From Paracoccus sp. S3-43 (GTDB lineage: Bacteria; Pseudomonadota; Alphaproteobacteria; Rhodobacterales; Rhodobacteraceae), in assembly GCF_029027965.1 (NCBI RefSeq), contig NZ_CP119082.1:848001-912000 (forward strand): DNA of 64,000 nt, written 5' to 3'. Position 1 is the stretch's first letter; every line of letters begins with the position of its first letter. Of this stretch, positions 8,350 through 16,232 are shown one piece after another. The notes under the pieces were generated by a model. It had not been told where the DNA came from. It was given only the letters and a program-made list of their open reading frames with translations, and did not search any database. The translations under genes and the position numbers were made by a program.

Positions 8350-8858
8350 CCCCGTTGCGTGCCGATCTGATAGTCGAAGACCAGCTTGCCGCCATGCCAA
8401 CCGGTGACGGTGGTCAGCCCCACGCCCAGGGCCGAGATCAGGAGCCCCACCGGCAGCACCGCCGCCTGCGGGTCGGGCAGGCGGAAGCCCCAGTTGACGC
8501 CCAGGACCGACAGCAGCGTGCAGGCCAGGATGAAATGCGTCCAGCTGGGCGCGCGGATGCGGATGCCCGGAACGATCAGCAGCTCGACCGTCCCGACGAT
8601 GCCCGCCAGCACGCCCATTACGAAGGCGATGCCCGCCGTCCAGACCGCCATGCGCGGCCAGAAGGCGTCGCCCGTCCACCAGAACATGCCGTCGGCGAAC
8701 AGTGTCAGGAACGCCAGGGCGACGGGATAGGTGATCAGCATCGCATGGACCGGATGGCCCGCCAGGGCGATGGTCGATTCGGTGTCGTCGAAGGCCGAAT
8801 GCTCCTCGATCGGATCGGAAAGGCGGCGCCGTTGGCTCCAGGTCCGTTTGGGTCGCAT
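8337..8858 (-). CDS. DUF2231 family membrane protein, opposite strand inside the oxidase locus
   Basis: A 173-residue membrane protein with the DUF2231 pattern: LAGHPVHAMLITYPVALAFL near residues 35-54, then three more hydrophobic segments and a C-terminal VTGWHGGKLVFDYQIG. Function of the family is unknown; members often sit near respiratory or redox genes. ATG at 8858 is favoured because AGGATG lies at a good distance upstream; an ATG three codons earlier (8867) is also in frame. It is transcribed against its neighbours: its end overlaps the CopD-like gene and its start lies 24 bases from the coxB start. Confidence 0.8.
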   Translation of the reverse strand: MRPKRTWSQRRRLSDPIEEHSAFDDTESTIALAGHPVHAMLITYPVALAFLTLFADGMFWWTGDAFWPRMAVWTAGIAFVMGVLAGIVGTVELLIVPGIRIRAPSWTHFILACTLLSVLGVNWGFRLPDPQAAVLPVGLLISALGVGLTTVTGWHGGKLVFDYQIGTQRGHGN

Positions 8859-8882
8859 CGGTATCATCCTACAGGGTTGCGC

Positions 8883-9548
8883 ATGGGGAAGTTTCGGGCG
8901 GTCCTTGCGGTTCCTCTGCTGGCCGGTTGCGATGGCGGCGCAAGCGCGCTGGCCCCCGCCGGACCGGCTGCGAACCAGATCGCGGCGCTGTGGTGGGCGA
9001 TGCTGGCGGGGGCGGGGCTGATCACCCTGCTGGTGTTTGGATTGGCGGGCCTGGCGCTGTGGCGCGGCCCGCGCCCGGCCGGCGAACGCGGCTGGATCGT
9101 CTGGTGGGGCCTGGGCTTCACCATGTCGGTGCTGGCGGTCCTGCTGGGCTTCGCCCTGTGGACGGGCGAGCGGATGATCGCGCGCGACGGCGGCGCCTTG
9201 CAGGTCCGGGCCGAGGCCTACAACTGGGGCTGGCGCTTTACCCAGCCCGGTCCGGACGGTCCCGTCTTGACCGAGGGGATCCTGTATGTCCCGGCGGGCC
9301 AGCCCTTCGACATCGTGCTGACCAGCCCCGATGTGATTCATTCCTTCTGGGTGCCGCAGCTGGGCGGCAAGATGGATGCGATCCCCGGCCATGAGAACGT
9401 CCACCGCCTGCAAGCCGACGCCCCCGGACGGCACGAGGGGCTTTGCGCCGAATTCTGCGGCCTGGGCCATGCCGCCATGCGGTTCGAGGTGGTCGTCTAT
9501 GATCCCGCCGCCCCGCCTGCCTTCACCTCTGCCGGAAGGGCGCCATGA
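8883..9548 (+). CDS. coxB: Cytochrome c oxidase subunit II (CuA type), lipoprotein
   Basis: A 221-residue subunit II. The N-terminus has a lipobox (LLAGC, Cys15) followed by two membrane helices (about residues 35-60 and 74-96). The periplasmic cupredoxin domain has DVIHSFWVPQLGGKMD (His153) and the full CuA set CAEFCGLGHAAM: Cys188, Glu190, Cys192, His196 and Met199. There is no fused cytochrome c domain, so the electron donor is a separate cytochrome c. The stop overlaps the subunit I-III start (ATGA at 9545). Only 24 bases separate its start from that of the divergent DUF2231 gene. Confidence 0.93.
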   Translation: MGKFRAVLAVPLLAGCDGGASALAPAGPAANQIAALWWAMLAGAGLITLLVFGLAGLALWRGPRPAGERGWIVWWGLGFTMSVLAVLLGFALWTGERMIARDGGALQVRAEAYNWGWRFTQPGPDGPVLTEGILYVPAGQPFDIVLTSPDVIHSFWVPQLGGKMDAIPGHENVHRLQADAPGRHEGLCAEFCGLGHAAMRFEVVVYDPAAPPAFTSAGRAP

Positions 9549-12043
9549 CCGAGGACATTCCCGCCAATCCCGCCCGCAGGGCCCTGCGCCTGCACCGCGA
9601 GATGGACCGCGTCTGGTCCGACCTGCCCGGCTGGCGGGGCAGCCTCGCCTCGGTCAACCACAGCACCATCGGGCTGCGGTTCATGGCGACATCCTTCATG
9701 TTCTTCGCCATCGGCGGCGTGCTGGCGATGCTGATCCGGGCGCAGCTTGCGACGCGGAACGGGGTGTTCCTGGACACCGCGCTGTATAACCAGATCTTCA
9801 CGATGCATGGCAGCATCATGATGTTCCTGTTCGCCATTCCCATGCTTGAAGGGCTGGGGATGTGGCTGCTGCCCAAGATCCTGGGCGCGCGCGACATGGC
9901 CTTTCCGCGCCTGGGGGCGCTTGGCTATTGGTGCTATCTGTTCGGCGGCACGATCATCCTGGCGTCGCTGCTGCTGGGCGTGGCGCCCGACGCGGGCTGG
10001 TTCATGTACGTGCCCCTGTCCGGCAAGACCCATACCCCCGGCGTCAGCGCCGATATCTGGCTGCTGGGCGTGACCTTCGTGGAAATCTCGGCCGTCGCGG
10101 CGGCGGTCGAGATCATCGTGACGATCCTGCGGATGCGCCGGGCGGGGATGGGCCTGACGCGGATGCCGCTGATGGGCTGGTACATGCTGGGCACGGCGGC
10201 GATGATGCTGGTGGGGTTTCCGCCGCTGATCCTGGGGTCGATCCTGCTGGAGCTTGAACGCGCCGCAGGCTGGCCCTTCTTCGACGTGCTGCGCGGTGGA
10301 GATCCCCTGCTGTGGCAGCACCTGTTCTGGCTGTTCGGCCATCCCGAGGTCTATATCATCTTCCTGCCCGCCGCCGGGGTGCTGTCGACGATCATCCCGG
10401 TCTTCGCGCGCGTGCCGATCCTGGGATACGGCGCCATCGTCGCGGCGGTCCTGGGGCTGGTGTTCCTGTCCTTCGGGCTGTGGGTCCATCACATGTTCAC
10501 CGTGGGCATCCCGCATATGGCGCTGGCGTTCTTTTCGGCGGCCTCGGCCCTGGTGGCGGTGCCGACCTCGGTCCAGGTCTTCGCCTGGATCGGCACGATG
10601 TGGGCGGGCAGGGTGGAGCTGCGCCTGCCGATGCTGCATGTGATCGGCTTTTTCCTGACCTTCGTGATCGGCGGGCTGACCGGGGTGATGCTGGCCATGG
10701 TGCCCTTCAACTGGCAGGCCCATGACACCGCCTTCGTGACTGCGCATCTGCATTACGTCCTGGTCGGCGGCTTCGTCTTTCCGATGATGGCGGGGATCAC
10801 CTACTGGATGCCGATGATCAGCGGCCGGTTCCGGATCCGCGCCCTGGGCGAAGCCGCCTTCTGGCTGATCCTACTGGGCTTTCACGGCACCTTCTTCCTG
10901 ATGCACCTGACCGGGCTTCTGGGAATGCCGCGCCGGATCGACCGCTATCCGGGCAACCCGGAATGGGAATGGCTGAACCTGGTGTCATCCATCGGCGGGA
11001 TGGTGATGGCGGCGGGCTTCGCGATGTTCGTGATGGATATCGGGATGCAATGGCTGTTCGGTCGGCGCAGTCACCGCAACCCATGGCGGGCCGAGACGCT
11101 GGACTGGGCAATGGCGCTGCCCGCGCCGCCCTACAACTTCGCCTCGCTGCCCGGACCGCGCCATCCCGACAGCGGCGCGATCCTGCCCCTGGCGCGGGGC
11201 GAGGGGCTGCTGCCCGGCGCGCCAAGGCAGCGGCGAGAGGTTCTGGTGAGGGATGCAGGCACCGGCCGTCCCGACCACGTCGCGGTGGTGCCGGGAAACA
11301 CCGTCCTGCCGATCTGGACCGCCGCCGCGCTTGGCAGTTTCTTCCTGCTGATGCTGGCGGGGCTTTACTGGCTGACGCCGCTGGCCATCTCGGCGATCCT
11401 GTGGGCGGGATGGCAATGGGGGGGCTTCATGGGCAGCCCGCGCGACGCGGCCCCGATCCCCGTCGCGCCCGGCCTGTCCCTGCCCGAGCATTGGCAGGTC
11501 CGCCAGAGCCTGGCCTACAGCGGCACGGTGACGCTGCTGGTGGCGGACGGGACGCTCTATGCCTCGCTGCTGTTCGGGGTGGGTTTCCTGACCGTCATCG
11601 CCCCGAACTGGCCCGCCCCGGAAAGCGGCCAGGGCCTTGGCGCGCTGCTGGCCGCCGGAGGGGCGCTGCTGTCCATCGCCGCAGCCACCCTGGCCGCCCG
11701 CCTGGCCGAGACGCAGCGCGACAGGCCGACCGGCGCCACTGCCGCCCTGACGGGAGTGCTGGCCGGGGGGCTGGCGCTGGCGCTGCTGGGCGTGCTGGCT
11801 TGGCAGGTGGACGATCCGCGCCGCCATGCCCGCGACGCCCTGCGTGGGGTTCTGCTGGGCCATGCGGTGTTCCACGGGGTCGTGGCGCTGATGCTAGGCC
11901 TGCGCTGCCTGTCCGACGCCCGGCAGGGACGGATCAGCGGGTTGCGCCAGGGCGCGGCGCCGGTCTGGCAGTTGTTCCAGACCTTCTGGCTGGCGACCGC
12001 TGCCCTGTCGCTGGGGATCGTCGCCTTGCAGGAGATCGGCTGA
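9545..12043 (+). CDS. coxA: Fused cytochrome c oxidase subunits I and III
   Basis: An 832-residue heme-copper oxidase catalytic subunit fused to a subunit III-like domain (about residues 590-832). Active-site residues are visible: His88 (low-spin heme), His266-Pro-Glu-Val-Tyr270 (CuB ligand, D-channel Glu268 and cross-link Tyr270), His315-His316 (CuB), and His401/His403 (hemes). The D-channel entry Asp117 is present in GARDMAFPR, but the Asn pair after FPR is missing. At the K-channel position, 28 residues after the second CuB histidine, there is Gln344 (PTSVQVFAW) instead of Lys. Tyr270 argues for an oxygen reductase rather than a nitric oxide reductase. Start and stop overlap both neighbours by 4 bases and 1 base. 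Named coxA for the catalytic part. Confidence 0.92.
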   Translation: MTEDIPANPARRALRLHREMDRVWSDLPGWRGSLASVNHSTIGLRFMATSFMFFAIGGVLAMLIRAQLATRNGVFLDTALYNQIFTMHGSIMMFLFAIPMLEGLGMWLLPKILGARDMAFPRLGALGYWCYLFGGTIILASLLLGVAPDAGWFMYVPLSGKTHTPGVSADIWLLGVTFVEISAVAAAVEIIVTILRMRRAGMGLTRMPLMGWYMLGTAAMMLVGFPPLILGSILLELERAAGWPFFDVLRGGDPLLWQHLFWLFGHPEVYIIFLPAAGVLSTIIPVFARVPILGYGAIVAAVLGLVFLSFGLWVHHMFTVGIPHMALAFFSAASALVAVPTSVQVFAWIGTMWAGRVELRLPMLHVIGFFLTFVIGGLTGVMLAMVPFNWQAHDTAFVTAHLHYVLVGGFVFPMMAGITYWMPMISGRFRIRALGEAAFWLILLGFHGTFFLMHLTGLLGMPRRIDRYPGNPEWEWLNLVSSIGGMVMAAGFAMFVMDIGMQWLFGRRSHRNPWRAETLDWAMALPAPPYNFASLPGPRHPDSGAILPLARGEGLLPGAPRQRREVLVRDAGTGRPDHVAVVPGNTVLPIWTAAALGSFFLLMLAGLYWLTPLAISAILWAGWQWGGFMGSPRDAAPIPVAPGLSLPEHWQVRQSLAYSGTVTLLVADGTLYASLLFGVGFLTVIAPNWPAPESGQGLGALLAAGGALLSIAAATLAARLAETQRDRPTGATAALTGVLAGGLALALLGVLAWQVDDPRRHARDALRGVLLGHAVFHGVVALMLGLRCLSDARQGRISGLRQGAAPVWQLFQTFWLATAALSLGIVALQEIG

Positions 12044-12354
12044 TGGTCTGGGTCGCGCGGATGCTGGCCGGTCCGCTGCTGTGGGGCGCGCTGTTTTCCG
12101 CCGTCTATGCGCTGCACGGGCTGGGCTGTGCCTGGGACTGGCCCGCCCGCGCCACGCCCGCCGGTCCGCTGCATCCCCTGGCGATGATCCTGGCGTGGCT
12201 GGCAGGCCTGGCCCTGCACGGCGCGCTGATCCTGTGGAACCGGGCCGAGGGCAGCGCGCGGCAGGCGCTGCTGGTCCGCGCGGGCAACTGGATCGGCGCG
12301 GTCGCCAGCGCCGCCACGCTGTTTCCGGTGATCGTCCTGTCGACCTGCGGGTAA
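12043..12354 (+). CDS. Small membrane protein of the oxidase locus
   Basis: A 103-residue protein whose ATG overlaps the last base of the subunit I-III stop (TGATG at 12041), so it is translationally coupled to it. Three hydrophobic segments are visible: MLAGPLLWGALFSAVYALHG, HPLAMILAWLAGLALHGALI and a C-terminal IGAVASAATLFPVIVLS. I do not recognise a named family. Position suggests an accessory or assembly role with the oxidase, possibly replacing subunit IV; this is inference only. It is the last gene before the decayed IS element. Confidence 0.7.
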   Translation: MVWVARMLAGPLLWGALFSAVYALHGLGCAWDWPARATPAGPLHPLAMILAWLAGLALHGALILWNRAEGSARQALLVRAGNWIGAVASAATLFPVIVLSTCG

Positions 12355-12426
12355 AAGGCCGTTTTGCGGGCTATTGCATATCTTCGAAGAAGCGCATACA
12401 TCAAGACCCGCACAGGCCCACAGACA

Positions 12427-13330
12427 GGCTTTGTTGCGCTATCCCTTGGCTGTCGGATTCATGTCTGTGCGTCAGCGGGTTAGATTGACGGCATGAGCAA
12501 GCCTGTCCCGCTATTTCGCACGACGAACTGGTCCAGTTACAGTCAGGCTCTGAAGCGGCGTGGCTCGCTGATGGTGTGGTTTGACCGGAGATGTCGTGGT
12601 TCGCGGCGCTGAAGGGCAAGCCTGGCCATCCTGAGAGGTTCTCGGCGGCGGCCATCCAGTTCTGCCTCTCGATCAAGGTGCTGTTCGGGCTGCCACTACG
12701 GCAAACGACGGGGTTCGTGGAGAGCCTGCTGAGCCTGTCCGGGCTCGACTGGCAGGTGCCGGATTACACGACGCTTTGCCGCCGGCAGAAGCACCTGAAG
12801 GTGCAGATCCCGTATCGTGCATCATCCGGACCGTTGCACTTGCTGGTGGACAGCACGGGTATCAGGTTCTCTGGTGAGGGTGAGTGGCAGGTGCGCAAGC
12901 ACGGGGCCAGCCGCCGCAGGCAATGGCGCAAGATCCACATCGGTATCGATGCTGAAACGCTTGAAGTTCGCGCGGTGGAGATGACGAGCAACCGCATCGG
13001 AGATGCGCCCGTTCTGCGCGATCTGCTGGCGCAGGTCCCGCTGCAAGAGCGGATCGGCAGCGTTACCGCCGACGGCATCCATGACACCAAAGGATGTCAC
13101 ACCGCCATCGCGGCCCGAGGGGCCGATGCCATCATACCGCCGCGACGAAATGCCAGGGTCTGGAAGGGCCACGATCCCGGCCTGCAGGCGCGAAACGAAG
13201 CGCTACGTGCCTGCAAGCGGTTCGGGCGGGCCAACTGGAAGAAATGGTCCGGATATCACCGACGAAGTCGCGTCCAGGCCAAGATGAGATGCCTCAAGCT
13301 CCTCGCGATCGGCTGATCAAGCTGGCGCAA
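12427..13330 (+). mobile_element. Decayed IS5-family insertion sequence, right end missing
   Basis: The left end shows an IS5/IS903-type terminal sequence, GGCTTTGTTGCGC, at 12427. Inside is a broken IS5 transposase. No matching right inverted repeat is seen before the ycgN stop at 13361, so the 3' end of the element, including the last roughly 50 transposase codons, appears lost. The right boundary given is approximate. Confidence 0.75.
12493..13316 (+). pseudogene. IS5-family transposase, frameshifted and truncated
   Basis: The natural start is ATG at 12493 (MSKPVPLFRTTNWSSYSQ), typical for IS5/IS903-type transposases. Around 12583-12588 the sequence GACCGG seems to have lost one C: restoring it joins WFD to PEMSWFAALKGKPG and the open frame from 12591. 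The DDE domain is readable (LLVDSTGIRFSGEGEW, ADGIHDTKGCH, WSGYHRRSRVQAKM). A second single-base loss near 13303 (LLAIG-stop where LLGDRL is expected) ends the frame, and the normal C-terminus is absent. The element cannot make a full transposase. Confidence 0.8.
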
Positions 13331-13360
13331 GACGGCGGATCGTGTCGCCGCACGGGTCGG

Positions 13361-13801
13361 TCAGGACAGATCCTCGATGATGTAGTCCTCCCAGTCTTCC
13401 TCGGTAACCGAGACCTCGCTGACGGTCCAGCCGCGTACGCTGGCGCCGGCGAGGTGGACGGTCTCTGGGTCGCCGGAGATCAGGGGGTGCCATTTGTAAA
13501 GCGGCCGCCTCTCGTGGCGCAGGCGATAGGCGCAGGTCGCGGGCAGCCACCAGGCGATCTCGGCCAGCTTGCGGGGCGTCAGGACCACGCAGTCGGGGAC
13601 ATAATCGTGGCGGTTGGCATAGCTGCTGCACTGGCATCTGTCGCCGTCCAGCAGCTTGCAGGCGACGCGGGTGAAGGCCAGCTCGCCCGTATCCTCGTAT
13701 TCGATCTTGTTCAGGCAGCATTTGCCGCAGCCGTCGCACAGCGCCTCCCATTCGTCGGGCTGCAACTGGGGCAGGGGCAGTTCCCAGAACCGGTCGCGCA
13801 T
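13361..13801 (-). CDS. YcgN-family (UPF0260) cysteine cluster protein
   Basis: A 146-residue protein with the CxxCxxCC-type cluster CDGCGKCCLNKIEYEDTGE (about residues 22-40), later cysteines in CKLLDGDRCQCSSY and DCVVLTPRK, and the conserved end SVTEEDWEDYIIEDL. The family (UPF0260, COG2983) probably binds a metal or iron-sulfur centre but has no established function. Its ATG overlaps the ribF stop by one base (TGATG at 13801), so the two genes are expressed together. Length is normal. Confidence 0.9.
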   Translation of the reverse strand: MRDRFWELPLPQLQPDEWEALCDGCGKCCLNKIEYEDTGELAFTRVACKLLDGDRCQCSSYANRHDYVPDCVVLTPRKLAEIAWWLPATCAYRLRHERRPLYKWHPLISGDPETVHLAGASVRGWTVSEVSVTEEDWEDYIIEDLS

Positions 13802-14727
13802 CAGGCGCCCGCCAGCACCGCGCGGGCCTGGTCGGCGTCGGCGGCGATCTGGTCGATCAGCATCTGTACGCTGTCGAACTTCGCTTCGTCGCGCAGGAAT
13901 TCGACCAGCCCGACGGACAGGTGCTGGCCATACAGATCGCCGCTGAAATCGAACAGGTGAACCTCAAGGTTTGGCGCATTGCGGCCGAACATCGGGCGCA
14001 CGCCCAGGCTGGCGACGCCCTGGCAGGACAGCTTGTCCGGTCCGGTCAGCACGTCGACCACCACGGCATAGACGCCCAGGCGGGGCAGGTGCAGGTCGTC
14101 GATGCGCATGTTGGCGGTGGGCCAGCCGAATTCCCGGCCGCGCTTGTCGCCGTGGACGACCTCGCCCTCGATCCGGTGCAGGTGGCCCAGCATCCGTTCC
14201 GCGTCCCGAGGGCGCCCCTCGGTCAGCGCCTGCCGGATCGCGGTGGAACTGTAGTCCCGCCCGCCCGCGCCGACCAGCGGCACCACGGTCACGCCGAAGC
14301 CAAGCTGGCCGCCCAGGTCGCGCAGCGTGGCGACAGTGCCCGCCCGGTCCTTGCCGAAGACGAAATCGGCGCCGACGGTGACATGGGCGACGCCCAGCCC
14401 GCCCACCAGCACCTCGCGGGCGAAGGCCTCGGGCGACAGTCCCGCCAGCACCGCGCCGAAGGGCAGTTCATACAGCTGTTCCACCCCCAGCCGGGCCAGC
14501 CGGTTGGCGCGCGATTCCGAATTCATCAGCCGGAAGGGCGCGGCGTCGGGGGCGAAGAACTGCCGGGGGTGGGGTTCGAAGGTGACGATGCCCAGGGGCG
14601 CGCCCGCTTGGCGCGCGGCTTCGATCACGGCGCGGTGGCCCAGATGGACGCCATCGAAATTGCCCATGGCGACCGAGGCGCCGCGGGCGCCTGCCGGAAG
14701 ACCTGTCCAGTCGCGGTGGATCTGCAA
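13801..14727 (-). CDS. ribF: Bifunctional riboflavin kinase / FAD synthetase
   Basis: A 308-residue cytoplasmic enzyme that makes FMN and then FAD from riboflavin. The N-terminal adenylyltransferase domain has MGNFDGVHLGHRAVI (HxGH-type nucleotide site, about residues 22-36) and FVFGKDRAG; the C-terminal kinase domain has GEVVHGDKRGREFGWPTANM and GVYAVVVDV. It is the first gene of a two-gene unit with ycgN. The upstream MaoC-like gene lies 33 bases away on the same strand, so the three may share a transcript. Confidence 0.95.
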   Translation of the reverse strand: MQIHRDWTGLPAGARGASVAMGNFDGVHLGHRAVIEAARQAGAPLGIVTFEPHPRQFFAPDAAPFRLMNSESRANRLARLGVEQLYELPFGAVLAGLSPEAFAREVLVGGLGVAHVTVGADFVFGKDRAGTVATLRDLGGQLGFGVTVVPLVGAGGRDYSSTAIRQALTEGRPRDAERMLGHLHRIEGEVVHGDKRGREFGWPTANMRIDDLHLPRLGVYAVVVDVLTGPDKLSCQGVASLGVRPMFGRNAPNLEVHLFDFSGDLYGQHLSVGLVEFLRDEAKFDSVQMLIDQIAADADQARAVLAGA

Positions 14728-14760
14728 AGGGTGCCCTCACTGGGGCGGCCCGGCGCCCCG

Positions 14761-15204
14761 TCAGTCGAACTTGCGGCTTGGCGCCAGAACGACCGCCTCG
14801 CCTTTCAGGACGACCGTATCACCTACGAGGCAGCGGGTTGCAAGCGTGACCCGCCGTTTCGCGTGGTCGATGGCACCGACCGTCACCTCGGCGCGCACGG
14901 TGTCGCCGGGACGGACCGGGGCCATGAACGTCAGCGTCTGGCCCAGATAGACCGTGCCATGCCCCGGCAGCTGTTCCCCGATCACCGCCGAGATCAGCCC
15001 GGCGGTCAGCATCCCGTGGGCGATGCGCCCCTAGAAGATGGTGTCCTGGGCGTAATCGTCGTTCAGATGCACCGGGTTGCGGTCGGTCGAGACCTCGGCG
15101 AACAGTTCGATGTCGCGGTCGGTCACCTGCTTTTGCAGATGGCGGGTCATCCCGATCTCGAGATCCTCGATGACGATGGTGCCGCGGGGCAGATTGTCGA
15201 ACAT
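14761..15204 (-). pseudogene. MaoC-family (R)-specific enoyl-CoA hydratase, in-frame TAG stop
   Basis: The frame from 15204 (MFDNLPRGTIVIEDLEIGM) reads as a MaoC/hotdog hydratase of the PhaJ type, with FAEVSTDRNPVHLNDDYAQD as the catalytic Asp/His region. It stops at TAG (15031-15033) and then continues in the same frame as GRIAHGMLTAGLISAVIGEQLPG to 14761, exactly as the family does (expected FEGRIAHG or FGGRIAHG). One base change, probably GAG to TAG, explains it. The two fragments total about 147 residues, the normal length. It may be a recent nonsense mutation, a suppressed stop or a sequencing error. ATG at 15216 is an alternative start. Confidence 0.8.
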
Positions 15205-15362
15205 GCTGCGTTCCATGGGGCTGGCCGAACCGGATGCGATGGTGCTGCATAGCAGCGAAAACTTCGCCGCGCAACAAAAGTTACGGTCACTTCCACCAAA
15301 GTATAATATTGTTGCTGGGCCGATCTCGGATGGCGCAGAACACACGGCCCTGCGCCTGCCCT

Positions 15363-16232
15363 TCAGCGCAGCCGGCCGATGCTGTATTGCGGGGTCAGGG
15401 CGTGCCCTTCCAGCCAGTCCAGCAGCAGGGCGTTGTCCGGGTTCTCGACATCCGGGCCAAGCGCGTCCGCCGCAAGGCCGCCGGTCACGAACAGCACATC
15501 CAGCCCCTGGTCCAGCCCGCCCTTCACATCGGTGAAGATGCCGTCGCCCACCGCCAGGATCCGCGCGCCCGGCGCGAGATCCAGCAGCCGCCGCGCCCGG
15601 TCGTAGATCGGCGGATGCGGCTTGCCGAAATACAGCGACGTGCCGCCCAGCCCCTCGTAATATTCGGCCAGGGCGCCGGCGCAATAGATCCGCGTCTCGC
15701 CCATGTCCACGACCACGTCCGGGTTGGCGCAGAGCAGCGGCAGGCCCCGGTCGCGCGCCTGGATCAGGCGGTCGTGGTAATCCTGCGGCGTCTCGGTCAG
15801 TTCCTCGAAGGGGCCGGTCGCGACGATGCCCTCGGCCTCCTCCAGCGGCACGCGCCGGATCGGGGCGGCATCGGCGAATTCGGCGGGAATGTCGTCAAAG
15901 AAGCCGTCGTCCTTGTCGGAGCCGATATGCCAGACCCTGCGGCCGACCGCGCCGGAAAACATCGCCTCCTGCGCGGCGTCGCCCGAGCTGACCACGATGT
16001 CCCAGGCGTCGCGCGGCACGCCCATGCGGTCCAGTTGCCGGATCACATACTGGTTCGGGCGCGGCGCATTGGTCATCAGCACGACCCCGCCGCCGTCCTG
16101 CCGGAAGGTCTGCAAGGCCGCGATGGCGGCGGGATAGGGCTGCTTGCCGTTGTGCAGGCAACCCCACAGGTCGCAGAACAGCACGTCGTAACCGGCGCCG
16201 ATCTGCGACAGGGACTGGATGATCCGGGTCAT
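15363..16232 (-). CDS. HAD-superfamily phosphatase, subclass IIA (TIGR01459-like)
   Basis: A 289-residue phosphatase of the HAD type IIA (NagD-like) group. Motif I is atypical but recognisable in YDVLFCDLWGCLHNG (the usual DxDGxL becomes DLWGCL, keeping the first Asp). Motif II is VVLMTNAPRP, and motifs III/IV appear in YFGKPHPPIYDRA and ILAVGDGIFTDVKGG. The cap lies between. Substrate is unknown; relatives dephosphorylate small sugar or nucleotide phosphates. The ATG overlaps the pyrophosphatase stop (ATGA at 16229-16232), so the two phosphatases form one operon. Confidence 0.88.
   Translation of the reverse strand: MTRIIQSLSQIGAGYDVLFCDLWGCLHNGKQPYPAAIAALQTFRQDGGGVVLMTNAPRPNQYVIRQLDRMGVPRDAWDIVVSSGDAAQEAMFSGAVGRRVWHIGSDKDDGFFDDIPAEFADAAPIRRVPLEEAEGIVATGPFEELTETPQDYHDRLIQARDRGLPLLCANPDVVVDMGETRIYCAGALAEYYEGLGGTSLYFGKPHPPIYDRARRLLDLAPGARILAVGDGIFTDVKGGLDQGLDVLFVTGGLAADALGPDVENPDNALLLDWLEGHALTPQYSIGRLR

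Noticed and set aside
9545..12043. Assignment of the fused oxidase as a nitric oxide reductase (eNOR-like)
   Set aside because: The active-site Tyr270 in HPEVY and an intact CuA subunit II favour an oxygen reductase, despite the missing K-channel Lys.
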